Shown: piece by piece, positions 16,774 to 24,835 of the stretch | Layout of the letters: each line of letters begins with the position of its first letter | Numbering within the stretch: position 1 is the stretch's first letter | Assembly (NCBI RefSeq): GCF_000934725.1 | Contig: NZ_JYNS01000005.1 | Coordinates: 1-64,000, forward strand | Direction of reading: 5' to 3' | Length of the DNA: 64,000 bases | Source of the DNA: Methyloterricola oryzae | GTDB lineage: Bacteria; Pseudomonadota; Gammaproteobacteria; Methylococcales; Methylococcaceae | The notes under the pieces: model-generated | The model's database searches: none | What the model was told of the DNA's origin: nothing | What the model saw: only the letters and a program-made list of their open reading frames with translations | Position numbers and translations under genes: made by a program

Positions 16774-17201
16774 TTTCGGTATGAAGCAATCCAGCCGGGA
16801 CTGCTTCGCACCGCCTATCACAACACGTGTCCCGCGGCGGTCGGCATAGTTTCCCGTCTGTAGAAAACGATTGGGGCAGCGTCAGTGTCCACGGAAAGTG
16901 CTGAAGGATTATGCTGACCTGTTACACGTCCGGATGAAGTTGCTGTCAGATTTGACAGGTTTCCGGGCTTAGCGATTTCCCCTTAAATTGAGCGACAGAA
17001 AAGATTCCACATCTGTCTCACGCCGTTACTGCTCGTCGTGCCTTGATGAGCGCTTCAGTCACACGTAGACGGAGCAGGAACGTCGCGAAGCGTCGGATGG
17101 ACCCAGAGCAAGACGGCAACAGCCGGCCGCTTGACCGGGGTCTAAAGAAGCAGGCCCGCCAAGTTCAGTCAATTCCAATTTCATCGTTTTCTGGAGGATC
17201 A
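16774..17201. other. Intergenic region holding a lux-type box
   Basis: This 428-base gap lies between luxR and the Calx-beta gene. It contains the dyad described at 16941-16960. A frame open from 17043 runs into the Calx-beta gene but lacks a ribosome binding site. No terminator was seen after luxR. Confidence 0.5.
16941..16960 (+). promoter_or_regulatory. lux/las-type box (LuxR family operator)
   Basis: TGCTGTCAGATTTGACAGGT contains the perfect dyad CTGTCA-GATT-TGACAG and fits the CT-N12-AG rule of LuxR-family operators. It overlaps a TTGACA hexamer that could be a -35 element, though no good -10 was found at the right distance. It lies downstream of a LuxR-type gene and 241 bases before a secreted protein start. 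Binding by that LuxR is an inference. Confidence 0.6.
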
Positions 17202-17984
17202 ATGCAAATTGTGTCGCACAAGTCATCCTGGCTGCTGACTGTTGCACTTTGGCTGGTCAGTTCTTGGGCCATCGCCTTGGATTCAGATGGCAAGGGCAAC
17301 TGGACCGCGATACAGGTCGATCGCTATACAGCCAACGGCAACAAGTTCGGAGATAACCTATTGGGCGTCAAGCGGGAAACTGGCGACTTGTACAAGGACG
17401 GCACGTTTTTGCCATTTTCCGTGCTGGAATCGACACAGATCCGGGTGGATGAGGCAACGTTGAACGCTTTCAGCGGGCGTTTCGTCATGTCGTTGGCTAT
17501 ATGGACAAATTTCGATGGCGCCCAGAAGCCACTGGGCAACAACAATGCCATGCGGTATTTCCCTCGCTCGGCAGAGACCTACTCCATCGATAGTGTGCCT
17601 TATGTCATCGTGACACCCGGAGGAGGCGAGAACCCGCCGAGTGCTGGAAAGCCCACGGTCACGTTGAGCGTGGTTCAAGCCGCAGTCTCGGAAACCGGCC
17701 CCAGCGCCGGACGTTTCCTGGTCGCGCTGGACTCTGCCAGGGGCAAAGATGTTAAGGTGCCTTACGCCATTTCCGGTAAGGCCAAGAACGGCAAGGACTA
17801 CACCAAGATTGCCAAGTATGTATTAATTCCAGCCGGGAATGTCTCTGCGTTTTTAGACATTATCCCAATCGACGACAACATTCAGGAAAACGCCGAATCT
17901 GTGAAACTCAAATTGCAGAAGCGGCCTTCATACAAGCTGGGCGGCGCCAAATCGGCAACCGTTGAGATACTGGACAACGATTGA
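17202..17984 (+). CDS. Secreted protein with a Calx-beta domain
   Basis: This 260-residue protein starts at an ATG preceded by GGAGGA, with a signal peptide (SSWLLTVALWLVSSWAIALD, cleavage near residue 26). A first domain of about 130 residues is not recognised. The C-terminal 100 residues form a Calx-beta repeat (PTVTLSVVQAAVSETGPSAGRFLVALD, then IDDNIQENAESVKLKL and VEILDND), a fold of extracellular calcium-binding and adhesion proteins. There is no PEP-CTERM or LPXTG anchor. Its position after a LuxR gene and a lux-type box suggests density-dependent expression. Confidence 0.75.
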   Translation: MQIVSHKSSWLLTVALWLVSSWAIALDSDGKGNWTAIQVDRYTANGNKFGDNLLGVKRETGDLYKDGTFLPFSVLESTQIRVDEATLNAFSGRFVMSLAIWTNFDGAQKPLGNNNAMRYFPRSAETYSIDSVPYVIVTPGGGENPPSAGKPTVTLSVVQAAVSETGPSAGRFLVALDSARGKDVKVPYAISGKAKNGKDYTKIAKYVLIPAGNVSAFLDIIPIDDNIQENAESVKLKLQKRPSYKLGGAKSATVEILDND

Positions 17985-18470
17985 GTGTTCTTGAATGGAT
18001 AATCTCGCCAAAACTCGAACTTCTTGTTTCGTCCTCCTATTAAGCCAGCCGAGGCTTGGCCATCCCTTGGTTTTCTGGTGATAGGGACAGAAAGCGCCGA
18101 GCGTGAAAAAAGGGTATTGCCATCGCGGCGGAAAGAACTGAGTTAGAGAATGTTCGTCCGCAAGTCCTACGGAAGATGTGCGGTAGGTCACTGGTTCCGG
18201 TTAGGGTGCCGATTCAGTCGGTATCAGCCGCGCCTCGACATGGCGACATCCGCATGACAGACCGGGTTTTACCCCATCGGCCGTGTGAGATTGCGCGTAA
18301 TGCAGTAGAGGCGAGGCAATCAGCGGGGTTCCGATTTCACGTTGAGTCGGATTGGGAAAAAATCGAAGCGAAAGTGCCCCAGTATGGTAACCGTTCGGCG
18401 GAGCACATTCTTCCCGCGGGGTGATGGTTGAGAGACATTGTTGTCACTTTCTGTTGCCTGGAGGAATGTG
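17985..18470. other. Intergenic region, left flank of the IS66 remnant
   Basis: These 486 bases carry no credible gene on either strand. The left end of the damaged IS66 copy should lie here, but no repeat starting GTAAGCG was found, so that end may be lost or diverged. Confidence 0.4.
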
Positions 18471-18725
18471 ATGACATTCGAAGAACGTGGGAATTATTGG
18501 GAGCGGCGCTTGGCCGAGCAGTCGGTCAGTGGATTGTCGGCGCGGGCCTGGTGCCGGCATGCGGGGGGTGGCGTATGGGACGTTCAGCTATTGGCGTCGT
18601 CGCGTACAGAGCGAGTCGCCATTGGCTTTGTTGACGTTGATTCCGGTCGTTGACGAGGCACCTGAACCAGTCGGGCTGCGGATCGTGGTGCGCGGTGCCA
18701 GCATCGCAGTGGCGCAAGACTTCGA
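18471..18725 (+). pseudogene. tnpA: IS66 TnpA, N-terminal part with frameshift
   Basis: Starting at ATG 18471 after GGAGGA, the frame reads like an IS66 OrfA accessory protein (YWERRLAEQSVSGLSARAWCRHAG). A single-base insertion in the G run near 18565 shifts the frame, after which VAYGTFSYWRRRVQSE and VVRGASIAVAQDFD continue the family pattern. The coding stops making sense at the TTCGA at 18721-18725, and its missing C-terminus (FDSELLRRVVAALSTC) is found on the opposite strand at about 18943-18988. Confidence 0.7.
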
Positions 18726-18993
18726 CCCTTCTCCAGACGCTTGCAAGCCAGCCAGAAGCCATGCCGGTCCCACCACAGCAGCTTCACTTTGCCCCGACCG
18801 CGATTGAAAAACACATAGACCGATCCCGACAACGGCGAAGCCCCCAGGCTGGTTGCCACCGCCAGCGCCAGCCCATCGATCGACTTGCGCAAGTCCACCG
18901 ACTCCGCCACCACGTACACCGCGCTCGCACCCAACAGCGTCGTCAACACGTCGACAACGCCGCGACGACCCGACGCAGCAGTTCGCTATCGAA
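18721..18993 (-). repeat. Inverted internal segment of the IS66 copy
   Basis: This block of about 265 bases reads on the minus strand as the end of tnpA followed by the first part of tnpB, while tnpA start, tnpB end and tnpC all read on the plus strand. The edges are TTCGA (18721-18725) and its inverse TCGAA (18989-18993). Turning the block round restores AQDF-DSELLRR in tnpA and KRLEKGR-IRRPPT in tnpB without losing a base, which is strong evidence for a simple inversion. Confidence 0.75.
18726..18949 (-). pseudogene. tnpB: IS66 TnpB, N-terminal part (inverted)
   Basis: On the minus strand this reads LTTLLGASAVYVVAESVDLRKSIDGLALAV, then GSVYVFFNRGRGKVKLLWWDRHGFWLACKRLEKGR, the conserved core of the IS66 OrfB accessory protein. 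It is cut after LEKGR at the inversion edge. The remaining C-terminus lies on the plus strand from about 18994 to 19104. Confidence 0.75.
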
Positions 18994-19104
18994 TTCGCCG
19001 ACCGCCGACGGCGTCAATTTCGCGTTCGGAACTGCTGTTGTTGCTGGAGGGGTGGATCTGTCGGTGCGGCGTCTTCGTGAGGTTCGGGCGGGGCGGGTGA
19101 GCTG
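18994..19104 (+). pseudogene. tnpB: IS66 TnpB, C-terminal part with frameshift
   Basis: The plus strand reads RPPTASISRSELLLLLEG, the typical end of IS66 TnpB, then an extra G shifts the frame and VDLSVRRLREVRAGRVS runs to a TGA at 19102-19104. This is directly before the tnpC start, the normal tnpB-tnpC junction. Confidence 0.65.
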
Positions 19105-20180
19105 ATGGAATGGCTTGCCAAGCCGCATGAAACAAGGGACTTGGTGGTTTTCGGCGGGTGTCATAGGGCCATGAATGCAGATGCCCTCGCCGAAGAAATT
19201 ACGACCCTGAAAGCCGCTTTGGCGGAGCGTGACGGCCGCATCGAATACTTGGAATTCGAGATGGCGAATCTCAAGCAGCTGATCTTCGGTGCCCGCTCGG
19301 AACGCTTGCAGACCCTGCCTGATCCCGCGCAAATGCCTCTCTGGGATGAACAGCCGGAAGACATCCCGCTCGCCAGCCCGGTGGAGTTCAAGACGGTGGT
19401 GAAATCCCCGGCCAAAGGGCAACCCAAGCGCGTCGTCTTGCCGGAACATCTGCCGCGAGAGATCGTGGTGCTGCCCCTCTCGGCCGAGGAACGGGCTTGC
19501 CCGGAATGCGGCGAAGAGCGGCCCGTCATCGGCTATGAGAGCTCCGAACGGCTGGACTAAGTGCCCGCACAGCTCAAGGTGGTCGAGACGCGCTGCGAGA
19601 AGTGCGCCTGCACCAAGTGCCAAGGACCGTTGGCTACTGCGCCGGCGCCGGCACAGGTGAGCGAACAGGGTATCCCACTGCCGGGGCTGTTGGCGTATGT
19701 GCTGATGGCCAAGTTCGGCTATCAACTGCCCTTGTACCACATCGAGCAAGTCTTCACCCACTAGGGTGTTCCCATCGCCCGCACCAGCCTGTGCGACTGG
19801 GTGCTGCAATGCGGCGTGGCCCTCAAGCCGCTGAGCGACCGGCTGCTGGTGTTGCTCAAGCGGCAGGCGGTGATTTTCTCCGACGACACCACTGTGGCGG
19901 TTCAAGACTGGGGCAAGACCTGCGAGACACGGTTCTGGGTCTATGCCGGTCACTCCTCGCCGATCATAGTCTACGACCACACCGAGACGCGGGCGGGCAA
20001 GCACCCCAAGGGCAGGCTGGAGGACTACAGCGGCTACCTGCAGGCGGACGCCTATGCGGGCTTATGACCAGGTCTTCGCCGATGGCAAGATCGTCAAAGT
20101 GGCCTGCTGGGCGCATGCACGTAGGAAATTCTTTGAGATTGCCCGACAGGCCGAGCAGGGTTCGCTGTGGTACCTTTAGC
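19105..20180 (+). pseudogene. tnpC: IS66 transposase TnpC, degenerate and truncated
   Basis: The frame starts like an IS66 transposase (a coiled coil, then FGARSERLQTL and a CPECGEERP zinc motif). It is broken by a TAA at 19558-19560, a TAG at 19762-19764 (probably from CAG) and a one-base insertion near 20062. The first two catalytic acidic residues are visible in FSDDTTV and LQADAYAG. The gene ends abruptly at about 20180, before the third catalytic residue. A hairpin (CTTTAGC at 20174-20180, GCTAAAG at 20191-20197) marks the junction with the next gene. Confidence 0.85.
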
Positions 20181-20191
20181 ATCCTCTCCGG

Positions 20192-20560
20192 CTAAAGTAA
20201 AAGCCAGAAATTTTCCTGGATCACAATCGCCTGGTTGTGCTCCTCATCCTTAGCGCCGTAGACGAGCGTAACCATACCTTTTTGCAGTTCTTCCTTTAAG
20301 AGCCGTATCTGCTGGTGGTTGCCCCTGAGTTCCGCGAGATAACGATCCTTGAAGTCTTCCCATCTTTCAGGGTCGTGGTCAAACCATTTCCGGAGCTCCG
20401 TGCTGGGGGCAATATCTTTAAGCCATAGATCGATGCGTGCTTTTTCCTTCGTCAAACCGCGAGGCCAGACTCTGTCGACGAGAATGCGCCGACCGTCAGA
20501 TCGATCCGGCAAGTCGTATACCCGTTTAATCTTGAAAATATGGCGCACTGACGGTTGCAT
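20192..20560 (-). CDS. DUF488 family protein
   Basis: This 122-residue protein has the complete DUF488 pattern: IKRVYDLPDRSDGRRILVDRVWPRGLTKEKARIDLWLKDIAPST, then LRKWFDHDPERWEDFKDRY and VTLVYGAKDEEHNQAIVI. The function is unknown, although nitrite- and stress-related contexts are common. The last residues (QENFWLLL) differ from the usual ending and lie at the junction with the truncated transposase, so the C-terminus may have been replaced. The start overlaps the 3' end of the nitric oxide reductase fragment by about 35 bases on the same strand. Confidence 0.8.
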   Translation of the reverse strand: MQPSVRHIFKIKRVYDLPDRSDGRRILVDRVWPRGLTKEKARIDLWLKDIAPSTELRKWFDHDPERWEDFKDRYLAELRGNHQQIRLLKEELQKGMVTLVYGAKDEEHNQAIVIQENFWLLL

Positions 20561-20990
20561 TTGTGAGTCGAATTGGCCAGTTCAGTTTTGGCGTTAATAA
20601 CGACGTATGGTACAGACGCACACCCAGCCAGCCATTGATGGATGCAATTGCCAATGGCAAGGCACCGAATAGAATAAATATCAGGTCACCGGGCAGGCGT
20701 AGCCATTCGATCAGGCGCGATCTTTCACTGCCTGTGTAATCAAGGCTGCGCGCATGCCAGTACCCATGCTGGACGACATCCCAGAACTTTAACACGCCAC
20801 TGGGGAACAAGCTCATCGTTAACATCAGAGGCAGTCCGACATTGGTTCCCCAGAATCCGACCTTTACGAATCTTTCGATACCGACCCATCTTAGATCGGT
20901 GCTGGTCTGTCGCAACACGAATACCATGAGCGCCAGTGCCAACATGCCGAATACGCCCATCATCGCGGAATGGCCATGATTAGGGGTCAG
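20526..20990 (-). pseudogene. norB: Nitric oxide reductase large subunit, 5'-truncated remnant
   Basis: On the minus strand from 20990 the reading LTPNHGHSAMMGVFGMLALALMVFVLRQ, then VGFWGTNVGLPLMLTMSLFPSGVLKFWDVVQHGYWHARSLDY and EWLRLPGDLIFILFGALPLAIASI is the C-terminal quarter of a NorB-type nitric oxide reductase. The histidines of the helix before MMGVFG are present. Everything upstream is missing and is replaced by the integrase fragment on the other strand. It is a remnant and cannot work alone. Confidence 0.8.
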
Positions 20991-20994
20991 TTGA

Positions 20995-21300
20995 GTGCTC
21001 CGCCAAACGGTTACTGTGTTTTGTGATTCGGAGGGTAACCGGATTCAGTCTATCAAGCGGAGTTTTGGAACCGTTTGTAGTCGCGCAGGCATCGAAGATT
21101 TTCATATCCACGATCTTCGGCGTGCGTGCGCCGCTTGGTTGGTTCAGGCCGGAGTGCCACTAATTCAGGTCCGGGACCTTTTGCGTCATAGCACCGTCGA
21201 GATGACGGAGCGCTACGCACACTTGTCGCCTGATAATGTGCGTACTGCTGTGGCTGCTTTAAATGGGTTGTCACGCTCTGGTCACGCCACATTTGGATAA
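20995..21300 (+). pseudogene. Tyrosine recombinase/integrase, C-terminal remnant
   Basis: The 101-residue frame carries the C-terminal catalytic half of a phage-type integrase: HDLRRACAAWLVQAGVPLIQVRDLLRHSTVEMTERYAHLSPD with the HxxR, the second histidine and the nucleophilic tyrosine. The N-terminal domain and the first catalytic arginine are absent. It ends 36 bases from the 3' end of tRNA-Val, the classic position of an integrase beside its attachment site, which marks this as the edge of an old island. Confidence 0.8.
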
Positions 21301-21335
21301 CATCCAATTTTATGGAGTAACCTACTGATTTTTAA

Positions 21336-21410
21336 TGGTGGGCGGTGTAGGGTTCGAACCTACGACCCCTGCCGTGTGAAGGCAGTGCTCTCCCGCTGAG
21401 CTAACCGCCC
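21336..21410 (-). tRNA. tRNA-Val (anticodon CAC)
   Basis: The 75-base minus-strand segment forms a full cloverleaf. The acceptor stem is GGGCGGT with ACCGCCC, the anticodon stem CTGCC/GGCAG encloses loop TTCACAC, and the T arm has GGTTCGAACC. CCA is encoded. The minus strand has TTGACA about 42 bases upstream (21452-21457), a likely -35 element, with a weak -10. Confidence 0.95.
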
Positions 21411-21564
21411 ATATATGATGGGACGCATAGGATCGCAACGTTTGCGAATTCTGTCAATTGGATTGCGATTTAGCGCCATCTCGGAATTGTTGCTTTCGCC
21501 CCGCTACATATATGAAAGCGTGACCGGCTGAATGCGAGGCATTTTGCTTCAAATTCATTAATTT

Positions 21565-21915
21565 TTAGCCACATTCGCCGCTTTCCAACAGGGCTGTTTC
21601 GAATGCGTCCTGCTCGTCGGCGTTTTGTTTCAAGTTGGCCTTGAGCACCTTCATACGTTCCTCCGCAGGCTTCAATTTAGCGCTGATCGCCTCGACCTTG
21701 GGCCAGAGCTCTTTTAGCGAGGCGTCGTCGTGATCGCGGTGCGCGAGCATCACTTTTCCCCTCAACTCCTGCTGTTGGCACTGGTCTTCGTGCATTTGCT
21801 GCAACAAGGCTTTTGCTTCCTCGAGATCGGCCGGCGATGACCGGGCAAGCGGGGGGAGCGACGCCAATCCAAGTGCGCAGAAAGGTAAGATGATTAAATT
21901 CGCCGCTATTTTCAT
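21565..21915 (-). CDS. Exported hypothetical protein with coiled-coil tendency
   Basis: This protein of about 116 residues starts with a signal peptide (MKIAANLIILPFCALGLASL, from ATG 21915). An earlier ATG at 21948 would put extra residues before it. The mature part is rich in E, K, L and Q and charged throughout (LEEAKALLQQMHEDQCQQQEL, VEAISAKLKPAEERMKVLKANLKQ), which suggests a helical periplasmic protein. No family was recognised and no neighbour suggests a role. Confidence 0.55.
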   Translation of the reverse strand: MKIAANLIILPFCALGLASLPPLARSSPADLEEAKALLQQMHEDQCQQQELRGKVMLAHRDHDDASLKELWPKVEAISAKLKPAEERMKVLKANLKQNADEQDAFETALLESGECG

Positions 21916-22157
21916 TGATCGCCCCGAAGTTCTTATTGTTGATTTCAATTGCCCGTGTGGACGGACAAGGGTCGCTTAACTGGCTCGCCGAGCATAGAAA
22001 TGTGTCATTGCGATGTCAACGCCCTGGGTTCGAAATCCGCAGTCAATCAAACCATCCCGTCGCTTCGAAACCTGAGTTTGAAGTGCGTCACAGTTTGAGC
22101 GCTTCGCAGAACGTATGCTGTCAGTGTGCTTTCTAGGACCGAGGAATATACAAAGCC

Positions 22158-22538
22158 ATGGCCGCCACGTATTCAAGTATCTCAGATATCGATGTTTTTT
22201 CGTTTTCGATAGCGTTTGAAAGCATATTCAGCGTCATGTTGAATGTGGAATTGTATGTATTCGATGGTGATGGTCTTCTCATTGACCATCAACCGGTCTG
22301 GCGCGGAAAAGCTAATGTGCCAATGACCGAGGACGAATTGGTTTCGGCGCAAATCTTCGTTGGTCCCGCATTGGCGGGCCGAAAAATCACGACGTTGGCA
22401 GCACTGGAAGAAGCACGGTTCTGCCGGGTCGCGATTGGTTTTCGACCTGGGTTGCGCCATTACCATCTCACCGCCATTCCGGAGCGGGTTTGGCGATGGT
22501 GGCTGATCGATGAGGTCTGGCAGCGTGAGGAAATGTGA
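22158..22538 (+). CDS. Hypothetical protein of 126 residues
   Basis: No family was recognised. The frame from ATG 22158 (GAGGAA upstream) gives a mixed alpha/beta-looking protein with LNVELYVFDGDGLLIDHQPVW, a central acidic stretch and a tryptophan-rich end (HYHLTAIPERVWRWWLIDEVW). A shorter version from ATG 22236 is possible. The stop touches the last base of galE on the opposite strand. Confidence 0.45.
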   Translation: MAATYSSISDIDVFSFSIAFESIFSVMLNVELYVFDGDGLLIDHQPVWRGKANVPMTEDELVSAQIFVGPALAGRKITTLAALEEARFCRVAIGFRPGLRHYHLTAIPERVWRWWLIDEVWQREEM

Positions 22539-23528
22539 CTAGACGCGAGCCAGTAGTTGTTTTTCCCATTCCAACGATGTTTTTACGATAAATTCCAGAT
22601 CGTCAAAACGCGGCTTCCACTTCAGCGTGCGGTGAATTTTGTCGACTGCAGCGACGAGCGCGGGCGGGTCGCCGGCCCGACGCGGTTGCTCCTGGACGGT
22701 AATCGGCGAGCCATGCACTCGGTTAACGGCATTGATGACCTCACGCACGCTGTAACCATGCCCATAACCGCAATTCAAAAGCGTTGACTGCCCTCCGTGA
22801 CGCAGATAATCCAATGCTTGGATATGAGCATCGGCCAGATCGCTCACGTGGATATAATCGCGCACACCGGTACCATCGGCTGTCGGATAGTCGGTTCCAA
22901 ACACGTATAATTTCTCGCGTTTCCCCACTGCGACTTCTGCGGCCACCTTTATCAAGAGCGTTGCGTTTTTCGTGGACTGCCCAATCTGACCGTCCGGATC
23001 GGATCCGGCTACATTGAAGTAGCGCAGGATTACGTGCCTGAGATCACATGCCAGCGAGAGGTCTCGCAACATGGTTTCGCTCATCAGCTTGGACATGCCA
23101 TACGGGTTGATTGGGCTGGTTGGCGTATCCTCCGTGCATAGGCTCCCTTCCGGTATCCCGTAGGTGGCGGCGGTAGAGGAAAATATGAAGTGCTTTACCC
23201 CCGCTTTTTGGCAGCATTCCAGCAGATTGCGTGTTTTGCAGGTGTTGTTGCCGTAGTATTTCAAGGGGTTTTCAACGGATTCGGGCACGATGGTATGAGC
23301 AGCGAAATGGATCACGGACTCCACGTCGTATTCCCGAAGGACACGGCTGACTAATTCCATATCCCCCGTGTCGCCTTCCACGAAGTCGCCATGGAGAACC
23401 GAGTCCCTGAAGCCCGTGGACAGATTGTCGATGATGACCAGACGCTCTCCCATGGGGCCCAATTGCTTTACCACATGGCTACCAATGTAACCCGCGCCGC
23501 CTGTGACCAAAATGCCTCGTTTGCTCAT
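22539..23528 (-). CDS. galE: UDP-glucose 4-epimerase
   Basis: GalE interconverts UDP-glucose and UDP-galactose for envelope and exopolysaccharide sugars. The 329-residue protein has the NAD-binding start GILVTGGAGYIGSHVVKQL, the catalytic serine region HFIFSSTAATYG, and YGMSK with the catalytic Tyr and Lys. VRDYIHVSDLADAHIQAL and LLNCGYGHGYSVREVI are typical of the family. The start is preceded by GGAGCGG on the minus strand. It fits the sugar and exopolysaccharide genes that follow further right. Confidence 0.92.
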   Translation of the reverse strand: MSKRGILVTGGAGYIGSHVVKQLGPMGERLVIIDNLSTGFRDSVLHGDFVEGDTGDMELVSRVLREYDVESVIHFAAHTIVPESVENPLKYYGNNTCKTRNLLECCQKAGVKHFIFSSTAATYGIPEGSLCTEDTPTSPINPYGMSKLMSETMLRDLSLACDLRHVILRYFNVAGSDPDGQIGQSTKNATLLIKVAAEVAVGKREKLYVFGTDYPTADGTGVRDYIHVSDLADAHIQALDYLRHGGQSTLLNCGYGHGYSVREVINAVNRVHGSPITVQEQPRRAGDPPALVAAVDKIHRTLKWKPRFDDLEFIVKTSLEWEKQLLARV

Positions 23529-23578
23529 TTTCCGCTCCTTGATTCTGTATCGGATGCTTTATATCTGATTGCCAAAGC

Positions 23579-24835
23579 TTACCAACCGCCGCTATAGGGC
23601 TTGATGCTCACTGTTTCACCCGGCTGCACCGGTCCGCTCTCGGGCTGCAAGATAATGAAACAGTTGGCCTGGCTGGCACCGCTTAAGCGATGCGAGCCCT
23701 GCTTGCCACAGGCTGTCACCACGATCTGGCCGCTTCCGTTTTGCTCATAGTAACCTCGTTGGAATTCCATTCGTCCAGGTGCTTTACGAAGGTAGGATTG
23801 GCACACGGCGCTAAGCCTTAGATCCGGGTGAAGGTCGGTTCCCGCCATGCGCAGCAAGCCTGGCCGCACCAATTCATGAAACACAACCAAAACGGCCACA
23901 GGATTACCTGGCAACCCGAAAAAGCGAGCCCGCCCGATCGAACCAAAGGCGAATGGCTTGCCAGGTTTGATTGCGACTTTCCAGAAATTTACCTGCCCCA
24001 GATCATCGAGCAATTTGGCCACGAAATCGGCATCGCCTACCGAGACGCCGCCAGTAGTCAAGACCGCGTCTGACATCTCCGCGGCGGTCTCCAGGGCCTG
24101 CCGCAGCGACACCGGGTCGTCTCTGACCACGCCCAAGTCGCATGCTTCTAGAAACGGACGGTCCAAGAGCGCGCTCAGCGTATAGCGGTTACTGTCGTAA
24201 ATCATACCGGGGACCAATGCCTCGCCTACTGGGCACAATTCGTCCCCGGTGGAGAAGTGTGCGACACGGATCCGGCGCCTCACTTGGACGGCGCCTATGC
24301 CGGCTGAGGCGAGCAATCCGAGATCGGCCGGCGTCAGTAGCTTGCCGGCTCGTAGCAGGGGAGCTTTGGCAGGTAACTCATCACCGATCGGACGAATATT
24401 CTCCAGGGGACGCGCAGGCCGGGAAAAGCGTGCATAACCCTCCTCGACGGCCACCTCTTCTTGCATGACAACGCTGTCTGCGCCTTCGGGAATGGCGGCA
24501 CCGGTGAAAATTCGCACACATTCGCCGGCTTTCAATGCGCCTACGTAGGGGTGTCCGGCATAGGAGGTTCCAACGACCCGTGCCCGGAACTGAACAGTGC
24601 CGGCATCAGCGCAATCGGAACTGCGTAAGGCGTAGCCGTCCATGGCAGAGTTGGCAAATGGCGGTATGTCAAAGGGGGCGAGAATGTCTTCGACCAGCAC
24701 CCGGTCTCTGGCCTTGGCGAGACTGAGGCGCTCGGTTTCCCTGGCCGGGCCTACGGTTTCCAATATGCGCTTTCTGGCCTCGGAAAGCGTGAGCGTCCTG
24801 GCCTTAGGCTCAGCGCAGCGGTCTAAGGATTCCAT
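23579..24835 (-). CDS. moeA: Molybdopterin molybdotransferase
   Basis: MoeA inserts molybdenum into molybdopterin, the last step of the cofactor pathway in the cytoplasm. The 418-residue protein has the family landmarks DIPPFANSAMDGYALR near residue 60, IFTGAAIPEGADSVVMQEE, LGLLASAGIGAVQVRRR, TTGGVSVGDADFV, KPGKPFAFG and GLPGNPVAVLVVF. Its start lies 26 bases inside the end of mobB on the same strand, so the two are co-translated. moaE and moaD lie 20 kb away. Confidence 0.95.
   Translation of the reverse strand: MESLDRCAEPKARTLTLSEARKRILETVGPARETERLSLAKARDRVLVEDILAPFDIPPFANSAMDGYALRSSDCADAGTVQFRARVVGTSYAGHPYVGALKAGECVRIFTGAAIPEGADSVVMQEEVAVEEGYARFSRPARPLENIRPIGDELPAKAPLLRAGKLLTPADLGLLASAGIGAVQVRRRIRVAHFSTGDELCPVGEALVPGMIYDSNRYTLSALLDRPFLEACDLGVVRDDPVSLRQALETAAEMSDAVLTTGGVSVGDADFVAKLLDDLGQVNFWKVAIKPGKPFAFGSIGRARFFGLPGNPVAVLVVFHELVRPGLLRMAGTDLHPDLRLSAVCQSYLRKAPGRMEFQRGYYEQNGSGQIVVTACGKQGSHRLSGASQANCFIILQPESGPVQPGETVSIKPYSGGW

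Noticed and set aside
17202-17984. Calx-beta protein as a PEP-CTERM protein of the XrtA system
   Set aside because: It ends in LDND with no PEP motif, membrane helix or basic tail.
18943-20004. Long minus-strand frame of 353 codons opposite the transposase
   Set aside because: It is the antisense shadow of tnpC. Only its last 16 or so codons are meaningful, as the displaced end of tnpA.
1-20180. The window-start tnpC fragment and the 19105-20180 fragment as one split transposase
   Set aside because: The parts are complementary in coverage, but 18 kb of normal chromosome separates them and sequence overlap is lacking to prove a common copy. Two separate insertions are simpler.
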